Numbered from the stretch's first letter, positions 7,301 to 14,040 are shown. The stretch is 14,482 nt of DNA from an uncultured Bacteroidota bacterium (GCA_946480675.1 CAMLKS010000022.1:1-14482); one strand, 5' to 3'. The notes: generated by a model not told the origin, from the sequence alone. Numbers and translations are program-made.

Positions 7301-8733
7301 GTACACGCGCCAGACTGCGCCCTGTATTGATGACGGCTACCGTAGCCTCGCTTGGCTTTTTGCCTATGGCCCTCAGCAACGGTGCCGGTGCAGAGGTGCA
7401 GCGCCCGCTGGCCACGGTGGTAATAGGCGGCTTGCTTACCGCAACATTTTTAACCCTATTCCTGCTGCCGGTACTTTATTTACTGTTTGAAAAAAGAAAT
7501 ATTAAAATGAAACCACAGGCAACTGTGATATTATTGCTGTTAAGTCTTTCGCCGATGCTGGCCCATGCACAGCAGCAAATATCGCTAAAGGCGGCTATCG
7601 ATTCGGCCCTGCACAATAACCTGAAGCTAAAGGCCCAAAGACTAAACACCGATTATTATAAAAAGATGCAGGGAAGCGGATGGGATATTAATAAAACCAA
7701 CGTTACTGCCGAGTGGGGGCATGTAAACAGTGCCTATACCGATACCCGTTATGGTGTTACCCAAAGTATATCCTTTCCGCTTGTATATGTGAAGCAGCGC
7801 GCCGTTCTGCACAATGAATGGAAAGCGGCACAGTTGCAGACAGCACTGAATGAAAAGGAGATCACCCGGCAGGTATCCATGCTTTACAATGCCATCAATT
7901 GCCTGTACCAGAAACAGGCATTGCTGGTAGCAGCAGACAGCCTGTATGCAGCGTTTGAGTATAAAGCCCAATTGAGATATAAGCTGGGGGCATCTAATAC
8001 GGTAGAGAAAGCAACGGCAGAAAACCAGCGTGGGCAGATTCATTTGCAACTGGAACAATTGCAGGCCGACCTGAAGATACTGCTCAACCAGTTTGCCTAC
8101 TGGCTGAACACGGATACCACATATGTTCCCACGCGGACATTGTTGAAACCCGATGCGCCGGTTTTGTCCAATACTACGGGGGGGCATCCATACCTTACCC
8201 ACCTGCAGTTGCAACAGCAAGTGGCCAAAAATCTACACCAGCTGGAGCAGGCCAAACTGCTGCCGGATATAACCGGCGGGTATTACAACCAGAGCTTCAA
8301 CGGCTGGCAAAAAGTGGATAATACAGAGCGCCTCTATACTTCATCGCAACGGTTCAGTTCCGTACAGTTGGGCGTAGGCATACCATTGATATTTGCATCG
8401 CAGGCAGCAAGGATAAAAGCTGCTGCAATAAACAGGAAGATGGCAACAACACTGGCAGAGGATGGTAAGCATATGCTGGATATGCAGTATGATAATGCCC
8501 TTGTAGCTTATAAAAAGCAGGCAGATGCCGTAGTGTATTATGAGCAGACAGGCAATAAAAATGCAGCTGAAATAATTGAGGCAACCGGCAGCCAGTATAT
8601 GCAGGGCGATATCAGCTACCTGGAATATACCATGCTGCTGAACCAGGCATTTGATATCTACAACCGTTATTATGATGAATTAAAGAAACTGAACGAATCC
8701 ATTTTTGAGATCAACTACCTCATAAAAAATTAA
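4390..8733 (+). CDS. Fused heavy-metal RND efflux pump and TolC-like outer-membrane factor (CzcA-CzcC type)
   Basis: A 1447-residue two-part protein. Residues 1-1039 form a complete CusA/CzcA proton/cation antiporter: first membrane segment at about 14-30, a periplasmic pore region, and a TM4 motif DFGLIVDGAVIIVEA with D401, D407 and E414, matching the CzcA acidic triad. Further segments lie near 345-390, 460-510, 540-560 and 875-1035. By-eye alignment places E or A at the three CusA copper-binding methionines, which favours divalent cations (Co, Zn, Cd or Ni). Residues 1040-1060 (MKPQ, hydrophobic core, AHA then QQ) look like a signal peptide. Residues 1061-1447 are a TolC/CzcC-like outer-membrane factor with long helices and internal strands. 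No stop codon separates the parts; an A-rich stretch precedes the internal ATG at 7507. The membrane-fusion partner starts 3 bases after the stop. Confidence 0.94.
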   Translation: MLNKIIEFSVKNKLIIMLFVLALIGYGSYELTRLPVDAVPDITDNQVQVLTVTPALGAPDVERLITFPIEQANSNIPGLKEIRSFSRFGLSVVTIVFNDNVDVYWARQQVSERLQLIQADLPPGIGTPYLAPVTTGLGEIYQYVVRAQPGYEHKYDAMQLRTIQDWIIRRQLLGVPGVADVSSFGGYLKQYEVAVNASKLASYNVTISEVFSALEKNNNNTGGAYIEKGPTVLYIRTEGLATSISDIENSVVKQLSNGTPVLIRDVADVHLGSATRYGAMCYNDEGEVAGAIVMMLKGENSGKVIKAIKQRIEQVQKTLPKGVVIEPFLDRTKMVNNAIGTVEKNLLEGSLIVIFILVLFLGNVRAGLLVASIIPLSMLFAIIMMNLFGVSGNLMSLGALDFGLIVDGAVIIVEAVMHRFSHSKQFRDKTRLSQAEMDTEVKTSASNMMNSAVFGQIIILIVYLPIFTLQGIEGKMFRPMAQTVAFALLGAFLLSLTYIPMMSALVISKRISHKPTFSDRMMEKLETVFQKALAKVLQHTKMMIAAAFSLFVIAVMLLMSLGGEFIPQLEEGDFAVETRVLTGSNLHTTIEATQKAAGILLNKFPEIEKVVTKIGSGEIPTDPMPMEASDMMVILKDKKEWTSAKTFPEMAEKMSTALEEVPGITAGFQFPVQMRFNELMTGARQDVVCKIFGENLDTLAHYANELGKLAGSVEGAKDIYIETVTGLPQIIITHNRAAIAQYGLSIEEVNRVVNAAFGGQSAGMVYEDEKRFALVVRLAGNQRQSLADVQNLLVPTPLGAQVPLNQLATVAIKDGPNQIQREDAKRRIMVGFNVRGKDVQTIVNELQQKTDKIKLPPGYYITYGGAFENLIEAKKRLSIVVPLALGLIFLMLYFAFHSLKHSLIIYTAIPLSAIGGAFALALRGMPFSISAGIGFIALFGVAVLNGIVLIAEFRRLKAQGITDPAEIALQGTRARLRPVLMTATVASLGFLPMALSNGAGAEVQRPLATVVIGGLLTATFLTLFLLPVLYLLFEKRNIKMKPQATVILLLLSLSPMLAHAQQQISLKAAIDSALHNNLKLKAQRLNTDYYKKMQGSGWDINKTNVTAEWGHVNSAYTDTRYGVTQSISFPLVYVKQRAVLHNEWKAAQLQTALNEKEITRQVSMLYNAINCLYQKQALLVAADSLYAAFEYKAQLRYKLGASNTVEKATAENQRGQIHLQLEQLQADLKILLNQFAYWLNTDTTYVPTRTLLKPDAPVLSNTTGGHPYLTHLQLQQQVAKNLHQLEQAKLLPDITGGYYNQSFNGWQKVDNTERLYTSSQRFSSVQLGVGIPLIFASQAARIKAAAINRKMATTLAEDGKHMLDMQYDNALVAYKKQADAVVYYEQTGNKNAAEIIEATGSQYMQGDISYLEYTMLLNQAFDIYNRYYDELKKLNESIFEINYLIKN
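7507..8733 (+). other. Outer-membrane-factor domain with its own signal peptide and possible internal start
   Basis: Within the pump fusion, the ATG at 7507 begins MKPQATVILLLLSLSPMLA, a normal export signal with a plausible signal-peptidase I site after AHA (residue 1060 of the fusion). The 12 bases before it are nearly all A and T, a context often seen at Bacteroidota starts. Initiation here would give a 408-residue stand-alone outer-membrane factor, a normal length for the family. If the whole fusion is made instead, this segment would act as a thirteenth membrane crossing that delivers the channel domain to the periplasm, with cleavage possible afterwards. Confidence 0.55.
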
Positions 8734-8736
8734 GAA

Positions 8737-9867
8737 ATGAAACGAGTATTATTTATAGCCATATTGGCTTTGGCTGCATGCGGTAGTGACAAGCAACCGG
8801 CCGCCACCCAGGAGCCTGAAGTAATAAGCGGCACAACGGTATTGCTTACGGAAGCACAGCAAAAAAATGCCAATATAGCAACCGGGGTAGCCAGCCTGCA
8901 GGATATTAAATCTGTAATAAAAGTAGCGGGCAAGATAGATGTGCCGCCGCAAAACATGGTATCTGTAAGTTTTCCGCTGGGTGGGTACCTGAAATCTACC
9001 CGGCTGCTACCCGGCATGCATATACGCAAAGGGGAAGTAATAGCGATTATGGAAGACCAGCAGTATATACAATTGCAGCAGGATTACCTGACCGCCAAGG
9101 CAAAACAGGATTACCTGGAAAGTGAATATCTGCGCCAGAAGGAGCTTAACCAAAATAAGGCCAGCAGCGATAAAACTTTCCAACTGGCAGCGGCGGAGTA
9201 TAAAAGCAATAAGATACTTATAAGCGGCCTGCAACAAAAACTGCAACTGATAGGCATCAACCCAGAAAGGCTGAATGAAGGTAGCATTTCAAGAACAATA
9301 AATGTGCATGCACCCATAGATGGCTTTGTATCGGCAGTGAATGTGAATATCGGTAAATATGTTACCCCATCGGATGTATTGTTTGAACTGGTGAACCCTA
9401 CAGATGTGCACCTGGCGCTTGCCATTTTTGAGAAAGACATTGATGCATTGTATATAGGGCAGCAACTGGTGGCTTATACCAATAACAACCCGGATAAGAA
9501 ATATCCCTGCGAAATAATACTGATAGGTAAAGATGTGAGTGACGAGCGTACACTGCAAGTGCATTGCCATTTTGAAAAGTATGATCATACATTGGTGCCG
9601 GGCATGTATATGAATGCGGAAATAGCATTGGGTAATGCAAATGCTTTTGTGCTGCCTGAAGATGCAGTGGTACGCTATGGTAATAAGCAATACATCTTTG
9701 TAGCAAAAGGCGGTAACCAATATGAAATGAAGGAAGTGCAGACCGGTGCTGCGGAAAATGGCGTTATCGCTATCAGTAAAGCTGAAGGCGTGGACCTGAA
9801 AACCCAAAAGGTGGTTACTAAGAATGCGTACACCCTGCTGATGAAGCTTAAAAACACAACCGAATAA
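8737..9867 (+). CDS. Membrane-fusion lipoprotein of heavy-metal RND efflux (CzcB/CusB type)
   Basis: A 376-residue periplasmic adaptor that links the RND pump to the outer-membrane channel. The N-terminus is a lipoprotein signal with lipobox LAAC and acylation at Cys15. The barrel-sandwich (lipoyl-like) domain is split into residues about 76-108 (FPLGGYLKSTRLLPGMHIRKGE) and 188-220 (NVHAPIDGFVSAVNVNIGKY). Between them lies a helical hairpin of about 75 residues rich in Gln, Lys and Glu. The beta-barrel domain covers about 222-300 and ends in the typical VPGMYMNAEI motif. A membrane-proximal domain follows (FVLPEDAVV, then YIFVAKGG). There is no N-terminal His/Met-rich metal-binding extension and no C-terminal CusF-like domain. 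It lies 3 bases after the pump gene, so the two are certainly cotranscribed and probably translationally coupled. Confidence 0.93.
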   Translation: MKRVLFIAILALAACGSDKQPAATQEPEVISGTTVLLTEAQQKNANIATGVASLQDIKSVIKVAGKIDVPPQNMVSVSFPLGGYLKSTRLLPGMHIRKGEVIAIMEDQQYIQLQQDYLTAKAKQDYLESEYLRQKELNQNKASSDKTFQLAAAEYKSNKILISGLQQKLQLIGINPERLNEGSISRTINVHAPIDGFVSAVNVNIGKYVTPSDVLFELVNPTDVHLALAIFEKDIDALYIGQQLVAYTNNNPDKKYPCEIILIGKDVSDERTLQVHCHFEKYDHTLVPGMYMNAEIALGNANAFVLPEDAVVRYGNKQYIFVAKGGNQYEMKEVQTGAAENGVIAISKAEGVDLKTQKVVTKNAYTLLMKLKNTTE

Positions 9868-9915
9868 AGAAGCGGATTTTCTTATTAATGCTTGTTTCCC
9901 CGGAAAAACAACATA

Positions 9916-9947
9916 GAACATGACAATCATCATTGATTGTCATGTTC
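9916..9947. terminator. Hairpin after the efflux operon, likely terminator (T-run weak)
   Basis: A perfect 14-bp stem (9916-9929 with 9934-9947) closes a 4-base loop, TCAT. It lies 49 bases after the membrane-fusion gene. What follows is AT-rich (ATATAATTGAATTTT) rather than a pure T run, so termination is probable but not certain. Because the arm sequence is a long perfect dyad, a protein-binding site is an alternative reading. It argues for starting the thioesterase at 9981 rather than at the in-frame ATG at 9954, which lies 6 bases from the stem. Confidence 0.6.
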
Positions 9948-9980
9948 ATATAATTGAATTTTATACGCACAAGCGTTGAA

Positions 9981-10457
9981 ATGGAAAAGCTTAATAAGAA
10001 GCACAAGGATAAGACCCCTGCCATGTCTGAAACGATTATGACGGAGGTCGTTTATCCCAATGATGCCAACCCTATGGGTATGTTACAAGGTGGCCGATTG
10101 GTGCAATGGATGGATACCGCCTCTGCCATATGTGCTCAAACACATGCAGGGCGAATAGCCGTTACAGCGTCTATTAATAAGGTGGAATTTAAGAGCCCTG
10201 CTAAGGTGGGCGACATTATATCTATAAATGCAAAAGTAACGCGGGCTTTCGACCGGTCGATGGAAATATATGTGCATGCATCATCACGGAAGGTGATAAG
10301 CGGGGAAATATACCCCGTTTGCGAGGCGTACTTTGTTTTTGTTGCGCTGGATGACAATGCCAACCCCACTACTGTGCCCGGTATAAAACCTGAAACAGCA
10401 GCAGAAAAAACATTCTATAAAAATGCTTTGGTGAGGAGAAAAGGTAAGGACTCATAA
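9981..10457 (+). CDS. Acyl-CoA thioesterase, hotdog fold (YciA/BACH type)
   Basis: A 158-residue single-hotdog protein that hydrolyses acyl-CoA to free acid and CoA in the cytoplasm. TEVVYPNDANPMGMLQGGRL (residues 21-40) followed by VQWMD is the family signature, with Asp45 in the position of the catalytic aspartate of YciA. VTASINKVEFKSPAKVGDII (61-80) and AKVTRAFDRSMEIYV (84-98) form the central strands, and YFVFVALD (117-124) the last strand, all close to the YciA/BACH pattern. Length is usual for a hexameric single-domain member. The start at 9981 gives a normal N-terminus; the ATG at 9954 would begin 6 bases from a strong hairpin. The next gene begins 8 bases after the stop, so the two form an operon. 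Substrate chain length cannot be read from sequence. Confidence 0.9.
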   Translation: MEKLNKKHKDKTPAMSETIMTEVVYPNDANPMGMLQGGRLVQWMDTASAICAQTHAGRIAVTASINKVEFKSPAKVGDIISINAKVTRAFDRSMEIYVHASSRKVISGEIYPVCEAYFVFVALDDNANPTTVPGIKPETAAEKTFYKNALVRRKGKDS

Positions 10458-10465
10458 GATAGCAT

Positions 10466-10912
10466 ATGAGAATGCAAAGGGAGATACGGGATTTTTTGTG
10501 CGAGTGCAAGGTAGCAACCATATGCTATGTGAAGGATGGATTGCCCTATTGCTTTAACTGCCTGTATGCTGTTATTCCCGAAATGGATGGTATCGTATTT
10601 AAATCGTCAAAGTCATCATTACACAGCAGGGTGCACAGCGGAACACCTGTTGCCGGTACCATATACCAGGCTTCAAAAAGCGGGTATGATAACACCGGCA
10701 TACAGCTTAGCGGAAAGCTGGCTGTTGCTGGTGAAATGCCTGATATATATGAAGCAGCTGAAAAGGCTTATTACAGGCGTTTCCCTATTGCATTAACCAT
10801 TCCCGGCAAGTTATTCAGCATAATGCTCAGCACCATGAAATATACACAAACCAGGAATGGCATAAGGCATAAGCTGGAGTGGGAAGGGCTGGAGTTAGAT
10901 GTTGTTCGTTAA
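10466..10912 (+). CDS. FMN-binding split-barrel protein (pyridoxamine 5'-phosphate oxidase-like, YhbP type)
   Basis: A 148-residue protein with the split-barrel pattern of the PNPOx-like flavoprotein superfamily. Features are KVATICYVKDGLPYCFNCLY (residues 15-34), a VFKSSKSSLHSRVHSGTPVAGTI-type strand-turn-strand (44-66) where FMN phosphate ligands usually lie, and IQLSGKLAVAG (79-89). The arrangement resembles YhbP/UPF0306 proteins, whose reaction is not well defined. Four cysteines (12, 14, 20 and 32) cluster in the N-terminal third. The C-terminus (TQTRNGIRHKLEWEGLEL) is a typical closing strand region. It starts 8 bases after the thioesterase stop and is presumably cotranscribed. An alternative ATG lies two codons in. 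I am confident in the fold class, not in an enzymatic activity. Confidence 0.78.
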   Translation: MRMQREIRDFLCECKVATICYVKDGLPYCFNCLYAVIPEMDGIVFKSSKSSLHSRVHSGTPVAGTIYQASKSGYDNTGIQLSGKLAVAGEMPDIYEAAEKAYYRRFPIALTIPGKLFSIMLSTMKYTQTRNGIRHKLEWEGLELDVVR

Positions 10913-10951
10913 GAAAGCATTCCCGGAAATACAGCTATATAATGACCCTTT

Positions 10952-10983
10952 CAACAAAGTAAATTTGGCCTTTACAACAAAGT
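10952..10983 (+). repeat. Direct repeat CAACAAAGT, 23 bases apart, upstream of the dehydrogenase
   Basis: CAACAAAGT occurs at 10952-10960 and again at 10975-10983, with a related CAACAAAAC at 11014-11022. Two direct half-sites about two helical turns apart, just upstream of a TAnnTTTG box (11003-11010), match how AraC-family activators usually bind. An AraC gene lies downstream of the dehydrogenase. The functional reading is inference. Confidence 0.4.
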
Positions 10984-11002
10984 GACCCGAAAAGCCCCGT
11001 TC

Positions 11003-11010
11003 TATTTTTG
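11003..11010 (+). promoter_or_regulatory. -7 box (TATTTTTG) of the dehydrogenase gene
   Basis: TATTTTTG matches TAnnTTTG and would give a leader of about 18 bases before the ATG at 11033. No TTG is seen at the -33 position; a CAACAAAGT repeat occupies it instead, which fits an activator-dependent promoter. A second match, TAAATTTG at 10960-10967, is a possible alternative further upstream. Confidence 0.45.
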
Positions 11011-11032
11011 TATCAACAAAACCAGAGAAAAA

Positions 11033-12049
11033 ATGATACAGAACAACAACGAGGGGGTACTACAACATCCGCTGAACACAAGCTTCAATGCCCGCTCAAC
11101 AGCACAGGACGTTATTAAAGGTATAGACCTGACAGGTAAGGTCGCCATCGTAACCGGTGGCAATGCCGGTATCGGAGTGGAAACTGTGAGGGTATTATCT
11201 GCGGCAGGAGCTACTGTTATCGTTCCCACAAGGGACGTTGAAAAGGCAAAGAGAAACCTGGAAGGTATTACTAACATAGAAATTGAAGCAATGGATATGA
11301 TGCATCCTGCTTCTATAGATGTCTTTGCTGAAAAGTTCATGGCATCGGGCAGGCCACTGCATATGCTGATAAACAACGCTGGCATCATGTGGGTGCCCTT
11401 GCAGCGGGATGGCCGCGGTATTGAGTCGCAATTGGCAACCAACTATATCGGACAGTTCCATCTGACCTCAAAGCTATGGCCTGCTTTAAAACAAGCAAAT
11501 GGTGCGCGCATAGTGAATGTTTCTTCTTTAGGGCATCATATGGCCGCTTTCAATTTTGAAGACCCTAATTTCTATAACCGCGACTATGAAACGCTACAGG
11601 CTTATGGCCAATCTAAGACAGCCGTTAACCTGTTTGCACTGGAACTGGACAATCGTGGCCAGCTATTTAATGTTAGAGCTTATTCCGTGCATCCGGGCTC
11701 TATCGCCGGTACGGAATTGGGTAGATCGGCATCCCCGGAATTGTTTAAACAAATGGGTTTCCTGGATGATGCAGGCAACCTTCGTCCTGAAGTATTGGCG
11801 GGTTTGAAAACGATTTCGCAGGGTGCTGCAACATCTGTATTTGCAGCAACCAATCCGCTACTAAACAATATTGGTGGTGTATACTGTGAAGATGGTGATG
11901 TGGCTGAATTGCTACCGTCCAATCCCTCTGTACCCACTAATGCTTCACTACACCAAAGCGGTGTGCAGCAATATTCACTGGATGCCGGTGCAGCAAAGCG
12001 CCTCTGGAAGCTTACGGAAGAAATGACAGGCATTCCATTTGATATGTAA
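11033..12049 (+). CDS. Short-chain dehydrogenase/reductase (SDR), retinol dehydrogenase/WWOX-like
   Basis: A 338-residue NAD(P)-dependent oxidoreductase. The cofactor motif TGGNAGIG is at residues 41-48 and NNAG at 114-117. The catalytic set is N137, a serine in VNVSS (S164/S165), Y191 and K195 (YGQSK). The 25-residue stretch between serine and tyrosine, containing FNFEDPNF, is typical of the subgroup that includes retinol dehydrogenases and WWOX-type reductases. VHPGSIAGTELGR (219-231) is the usual segment after the active site. Preference for NADP is suggested by R67 after the second strand. The N-terminal 30 residues precede the fold. The start at 11033 sits behind a promoter box; a GTG at 10982 in the same frame lies upstream of that box and is unlikely. 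Substrate is unknown. The AraC-family gene 98 bases downstream is a probable regulator. Confidence 0.9.
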   Translation: MIQNNNEGVLQHPLNTSFNARSTAQDVIKGIDLTGKVAIVTGGNAGIGVETVRVLSAAGATVIVPTRDVEKAKRNLEGITNIEIEAMDMMHPASIDVFAEKFMASGRPLHMLINNAGIMWVPLQRDGRGIESQLATNYIGQFHLTSKLWPALKQANGARIVNVSSLGHHMAAFNFEDPNFYNRDYETLQAYGQSKTAVNLFALELDNRGQLFNVRAYSVHPGSIAGTELGRSASPELFKQMGFLDDAGNLRPEVLAGLKTISQGAATSVFAATNPLLNNIGGVYCEDGDVAELLPSNPSVPTNASLHQSGVQQYSLDAGAAKRLWKLTEEMTGIPFDM

Positions 12050-12119
12050 GCATAATGACACTGAATAATGCTGGATTGCCAGCCGGGTTAAGGATAAAGT
12101 AACGATAAGGGATTTTTGA

Positions 12120-12127
12120 TAGTTTTG
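12120..12127 (+). promoter_or_regulatory. -7 box (TAGTTTTG) of the AraC-family gene
   Basis: TAGTTTTG matches TAnnTTTG and lies 20 bases before the ATG at 12148, giving a leader of about 15 bases. No -33 TTG is visible at the right spacing. Together with the 98-base gap after the dehydrogenase gene, it suggests that the regulator has its own promoter. Confidence 0.42.
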
Positions 12128-12147
12128 ATAAAGCTCAATTTTAGTAT

Positions 12148-12954
12148 ATGGACTATGTAGCTAAGTATATCACGGAAGACATCAAGCTTTCGTGTTATGA
12201 GGATAAATTCTTTAAGACGGACACCATGTTTGAGCATCATATGCTGATATGGTTCATTTCCGGCCAAACAAAGATTGTACAGGCAGAAGGTACCTGCCTT
12301 TTTAATAAAGGTGATATTTTTCTTATCCCCCGCAACCAATTGGCTACAATTATTAATTACCCCAAAGATGGCCTTCCGCATAAAACGGTTGTAATGCACC
12401 TTACTACTGAATGGTTGCGTAACTATTATTCCAGGTTGAACATCAAGCCAATGGTAGATAAGGTTCCCAAAATAAGGCACTATAATAATCATCCATTGCT
12501 GGAAAGCTGCCTCAACTCTTTGATACCATATTTTGATATGAATGAGCTGCCTGAAAACATTGCCAATCTAAAGATCACTGAAGCAGTAACCATTCTGCGG
12601 ACAATAGATAAGGGCATAGACAACCTGCTGGCGAATTTTGAAGCGCCGGGCAAAATAGACCTGGTAGACTATATGGAACGTAATTTTATGTTCAATATGC
12701 CGATAGAAAAGTTTGGGTACCTGACAGGCAGGAGCCTTACGACATTCAAGCGGGATTTTAAGAAGACGTTCAACACTACGCCTCAGAAATGGCTGATACA
12801 AAAAAGGTTAGAACTGGCGCACTACCAATTTGCAGAAAAGAAAATGAAACCTGTTGATGTATGCTACGAAGTGGGGTTTGAAAACCTGTCGCATTTTTCC
12901 TATGCTTTCAAAAAGCGGTTTGGATATGCGCCAACGGAATTGCTGACTATATGA
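12148..12954 (+). CDS. AraC-family transcriptional regulator
   Basis: A 268-residue regulator. Residues 1-160 form a cupin-like N-terminal sensing domain (HHMLIWFISGQTKIVQAEG, then FNKGDIFLIPRNQLATI) of the kind found in ExsA-type members. Residues 168-268 hold the double helix-turn-helix DNA-binding domain. The first reader helix falls in MPIEKFGYLTGRSLTTFKRD (184-203); the second falls in VCYEVGFENLSHFSYAFKKR (238-257), followed by the family hallmark FGYAPTE. Length is normal. It lies 98 bases downstream of the SDR gene on the same strand, and direct repeats resembling AraC half-sites lie upstream of that gene, so control of the dehydrogenase is the likely role. The inducer cannot be predicted. 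A hairpin terminator follows 21 bases after the stop. Confidence 0.93.
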   Translation: MDYVAKYITEDIKLSCYEDKFFKTDTMFEHHMLIWFISGQTKIVQAEGTCLFNKGDIFLIPRNQLATIINYPKDGLPHKTVVMHLTTEWLRNYYSRLNIKPMVDKVPKIRHYNNHPLLESCLNSLIPYFDMNELPENIANLKITEAVTILRTIDKGIDNLLANFEAPGKIDLVDYMERNFMFNMPIEKFGYLTGRSLTTFKRDFKKTFNTTPQKWLIQKRLELAHYQFAEKKMKPVDVCYEVGFENLSHFSYAFKKRFGYAPTELLTI

Positions 12955-12975
12955 ATCATTGCCAATGCCCCAAAT

Positions 12976-13006
12976 ATTAAAGCCCTGTATGCTACAGGGC
13001 TTTAAT
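12976..13006. terminator. Bidirectional intrinsic terminator between converging genes
   Basis: A perfect 14-bp stem (12976-12989 with 12993-13006) closes a 3-base loop, TGC. The core AAAGCCCTGTA/TACAGGGCTTT has a T run on its right side and an A run on its left, so it can act on both strands. It lies between the AraC gene (plus) and the VOC gene (minus, ending at 13068), where both transcripts must end. Confidence 0.88.
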
Positions 13007-13067
13007 ACAATCAGATGCGGAGAGAAAGGGATTCCAATCGAATTCCTTATATAAATCGGGATCAAAC

Positions 13068-13502
13068 TTACCCATTATAATTGGGGTCAAATTCCACAAT
13101 CCATTCAATGCCATACTTGTCTCTAAACATTCCGGCATATGTACCCCAAGGGCTATCGCCAATGGGGCCTTCAACATCTCCACCTACAGATAGCCCGTTA
13201 AATATTTTGTCTGCTTCTTCACGGCTTTCTGCACCGATTACAATTTTAGAGCGATTTTCGTTTTCGTTTATCCGGCCCATAAATTCGGGAACATCATTGG
13301 CCAATAACACATTGCCTTTGCCGATAGACAAAGCAATTGTCATTATCTTATTGGCCTCATTTTCCGGCACGGGAAATTCAGCACTCGACAAGTCTTTAAA
13401 ACGAACGATCTTAGTGAACTCGCCGCCCAAAACTGATTTGTAAAAAGTGAATGCGTCTTCGGCATTGCCGTTGAAATTGATCCAGGGATTGATTGTTCTC
13501 AT
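13068..13502 (-). CDS. VOC-family protein (PhnB/glyoxalase-like)
   Basis: A 144-residue protein of the vicinal-oxygen-chelate superfamily, PhnB-like branch. It opens with INPWINFNGNAEDAFTFYKSV (residues 4-24), the typical first beta-alpha unit. IALSIGKGNVLLANDVPEF (56-74), SREEADKIFNGLSVGGDVEG (93-112), DSPWGTYAGMFRDKYGIEW (116-134) and IVEF complete the paired modules. Metal-ligand histidines of true glyoxalases are absent (there is no histidine at all), as is common in this branch, so an enzyme activity is doubtful. It is the third gene of the ArsR operon, 37 bases after the AHSA1 gene. An imperfect copy of its final coding bases lies just beyond its stop (see findings). Confidence 0.88.
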   Translation of the reverse strand: MRTINPWINFNGNAEDAFTFYKSVLGGEFTKIVRFKDLSSAEFPVPENEANKIMTIALSIGKGNVLLANDVPEFMGRINENENRSKIVIGAESREEADKIFNGLSVGGDVEGPIGDSPWGTYAGMFRDKYGIEWIVEFDPNYNG

Positions 13503-13539
13503 AATTTTATTTTTAGAGTGATTGTAAGTTTTTTATTAT

Positions 13540-14040
13540 TTATGATTTTAGGGATAAGGTGGCCAACATGTCTTCCAGGTTTTTCAAGGTTAGGGCGAAG
13601 CCTATCTTGAAGCCCTCCAATAATTTTTCCAACCGCTCAAACGATTCGTTGAAAATGATAATGTGTACTTTTGTTATGCCATTTTGTTCGCTGAAAGTGT
13701 AATCCCATTCAGAGCCCGGCAGCTCACGGTTTTCGTCTTTATCGGCAAACGTGTTGTACATCTTGAAATTGGTTTTCGGGGTGATGGATGTAAATTCCTG
13801 CACTGCCCATCGCTCTTGTCCATCGGGGCTTATCATGGCATAAAATCGTCGCCCACCTACTTCAAAATTCATATACTTTGTTTTGGCGCGCATAGGTGCA
13901 GGTGCTCCCCATTGATCCAGTAGTTCGGCTTTAGTAAAGGCATCCCATACTAAAGAAAGCCCGGCATTGAACTCTCTGGTTATATAAACCGTTTTCGCGG
14001 TTTTGTCAACGTTAAAATCAAATAGCAAATTGTTGTTCAT
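13540..14040 (-). CDS. SRPBCC/AHSA1-domain protein
   Basis: A 166-residue START-like protein of the AHSA1 (activator of Hsp90 ATPase homologue 1-like) family, which has a hydrophobic ligand cavity. The signature includes [20 protein letters not shown] (residues 18-37), [10 protein letters not shown], then [20 protein letters not shown] (59-78) and a final long helix [23 protein letters not shown] (137-159). Length is normal for the family. Its ATG shares its A with the last base of the ArsR stop codon (TAATG), so the two are translationally coupled. ArsR-AHSA1 pairs are common in bacteria; the ligand and the biochemical role are generally unknown. Confidence 0.92.
   Translation of the reverse strand: MNNNLLFDFNVDKTAKTVYITREFNAGLSLVWDAFTKAELLDQWGAPAPMRAKTKYMNFEVGGRRFYAMISPDGQERWAVQEFTSITPKTNFKMYNTFADKDENRELPGSEWDYTFSEQNGITKVHIIIFNESFERLEKLLEGFKIGFALTLKNLEDMLATLSLKS

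Noticed and set aside
10982..11032. GTG start extending the dehydrogenase by 17 residues
   Set aside because: A TAnnTTTG box at 11003-11010 lies inside the extension, and the ATG at 11033 gives a normal SDR N-terminus.
12070..12083. Short hairpin GCTGG-ATTG-CCAGC after the dehydrogenase gene
   Set aside because: A five-pair stem followed by CGGGTTAAGG rather than T residues; does not meet terminator criteria.
12992..13183. Minus-strand frame of 63 codons overlapping the VOC end
   Set aside because: Most of it is out of frame with a clear VOC gene and it runs into the terminator hairpin; the tail resemblance is treated as a possible duplicated end, not a gene.
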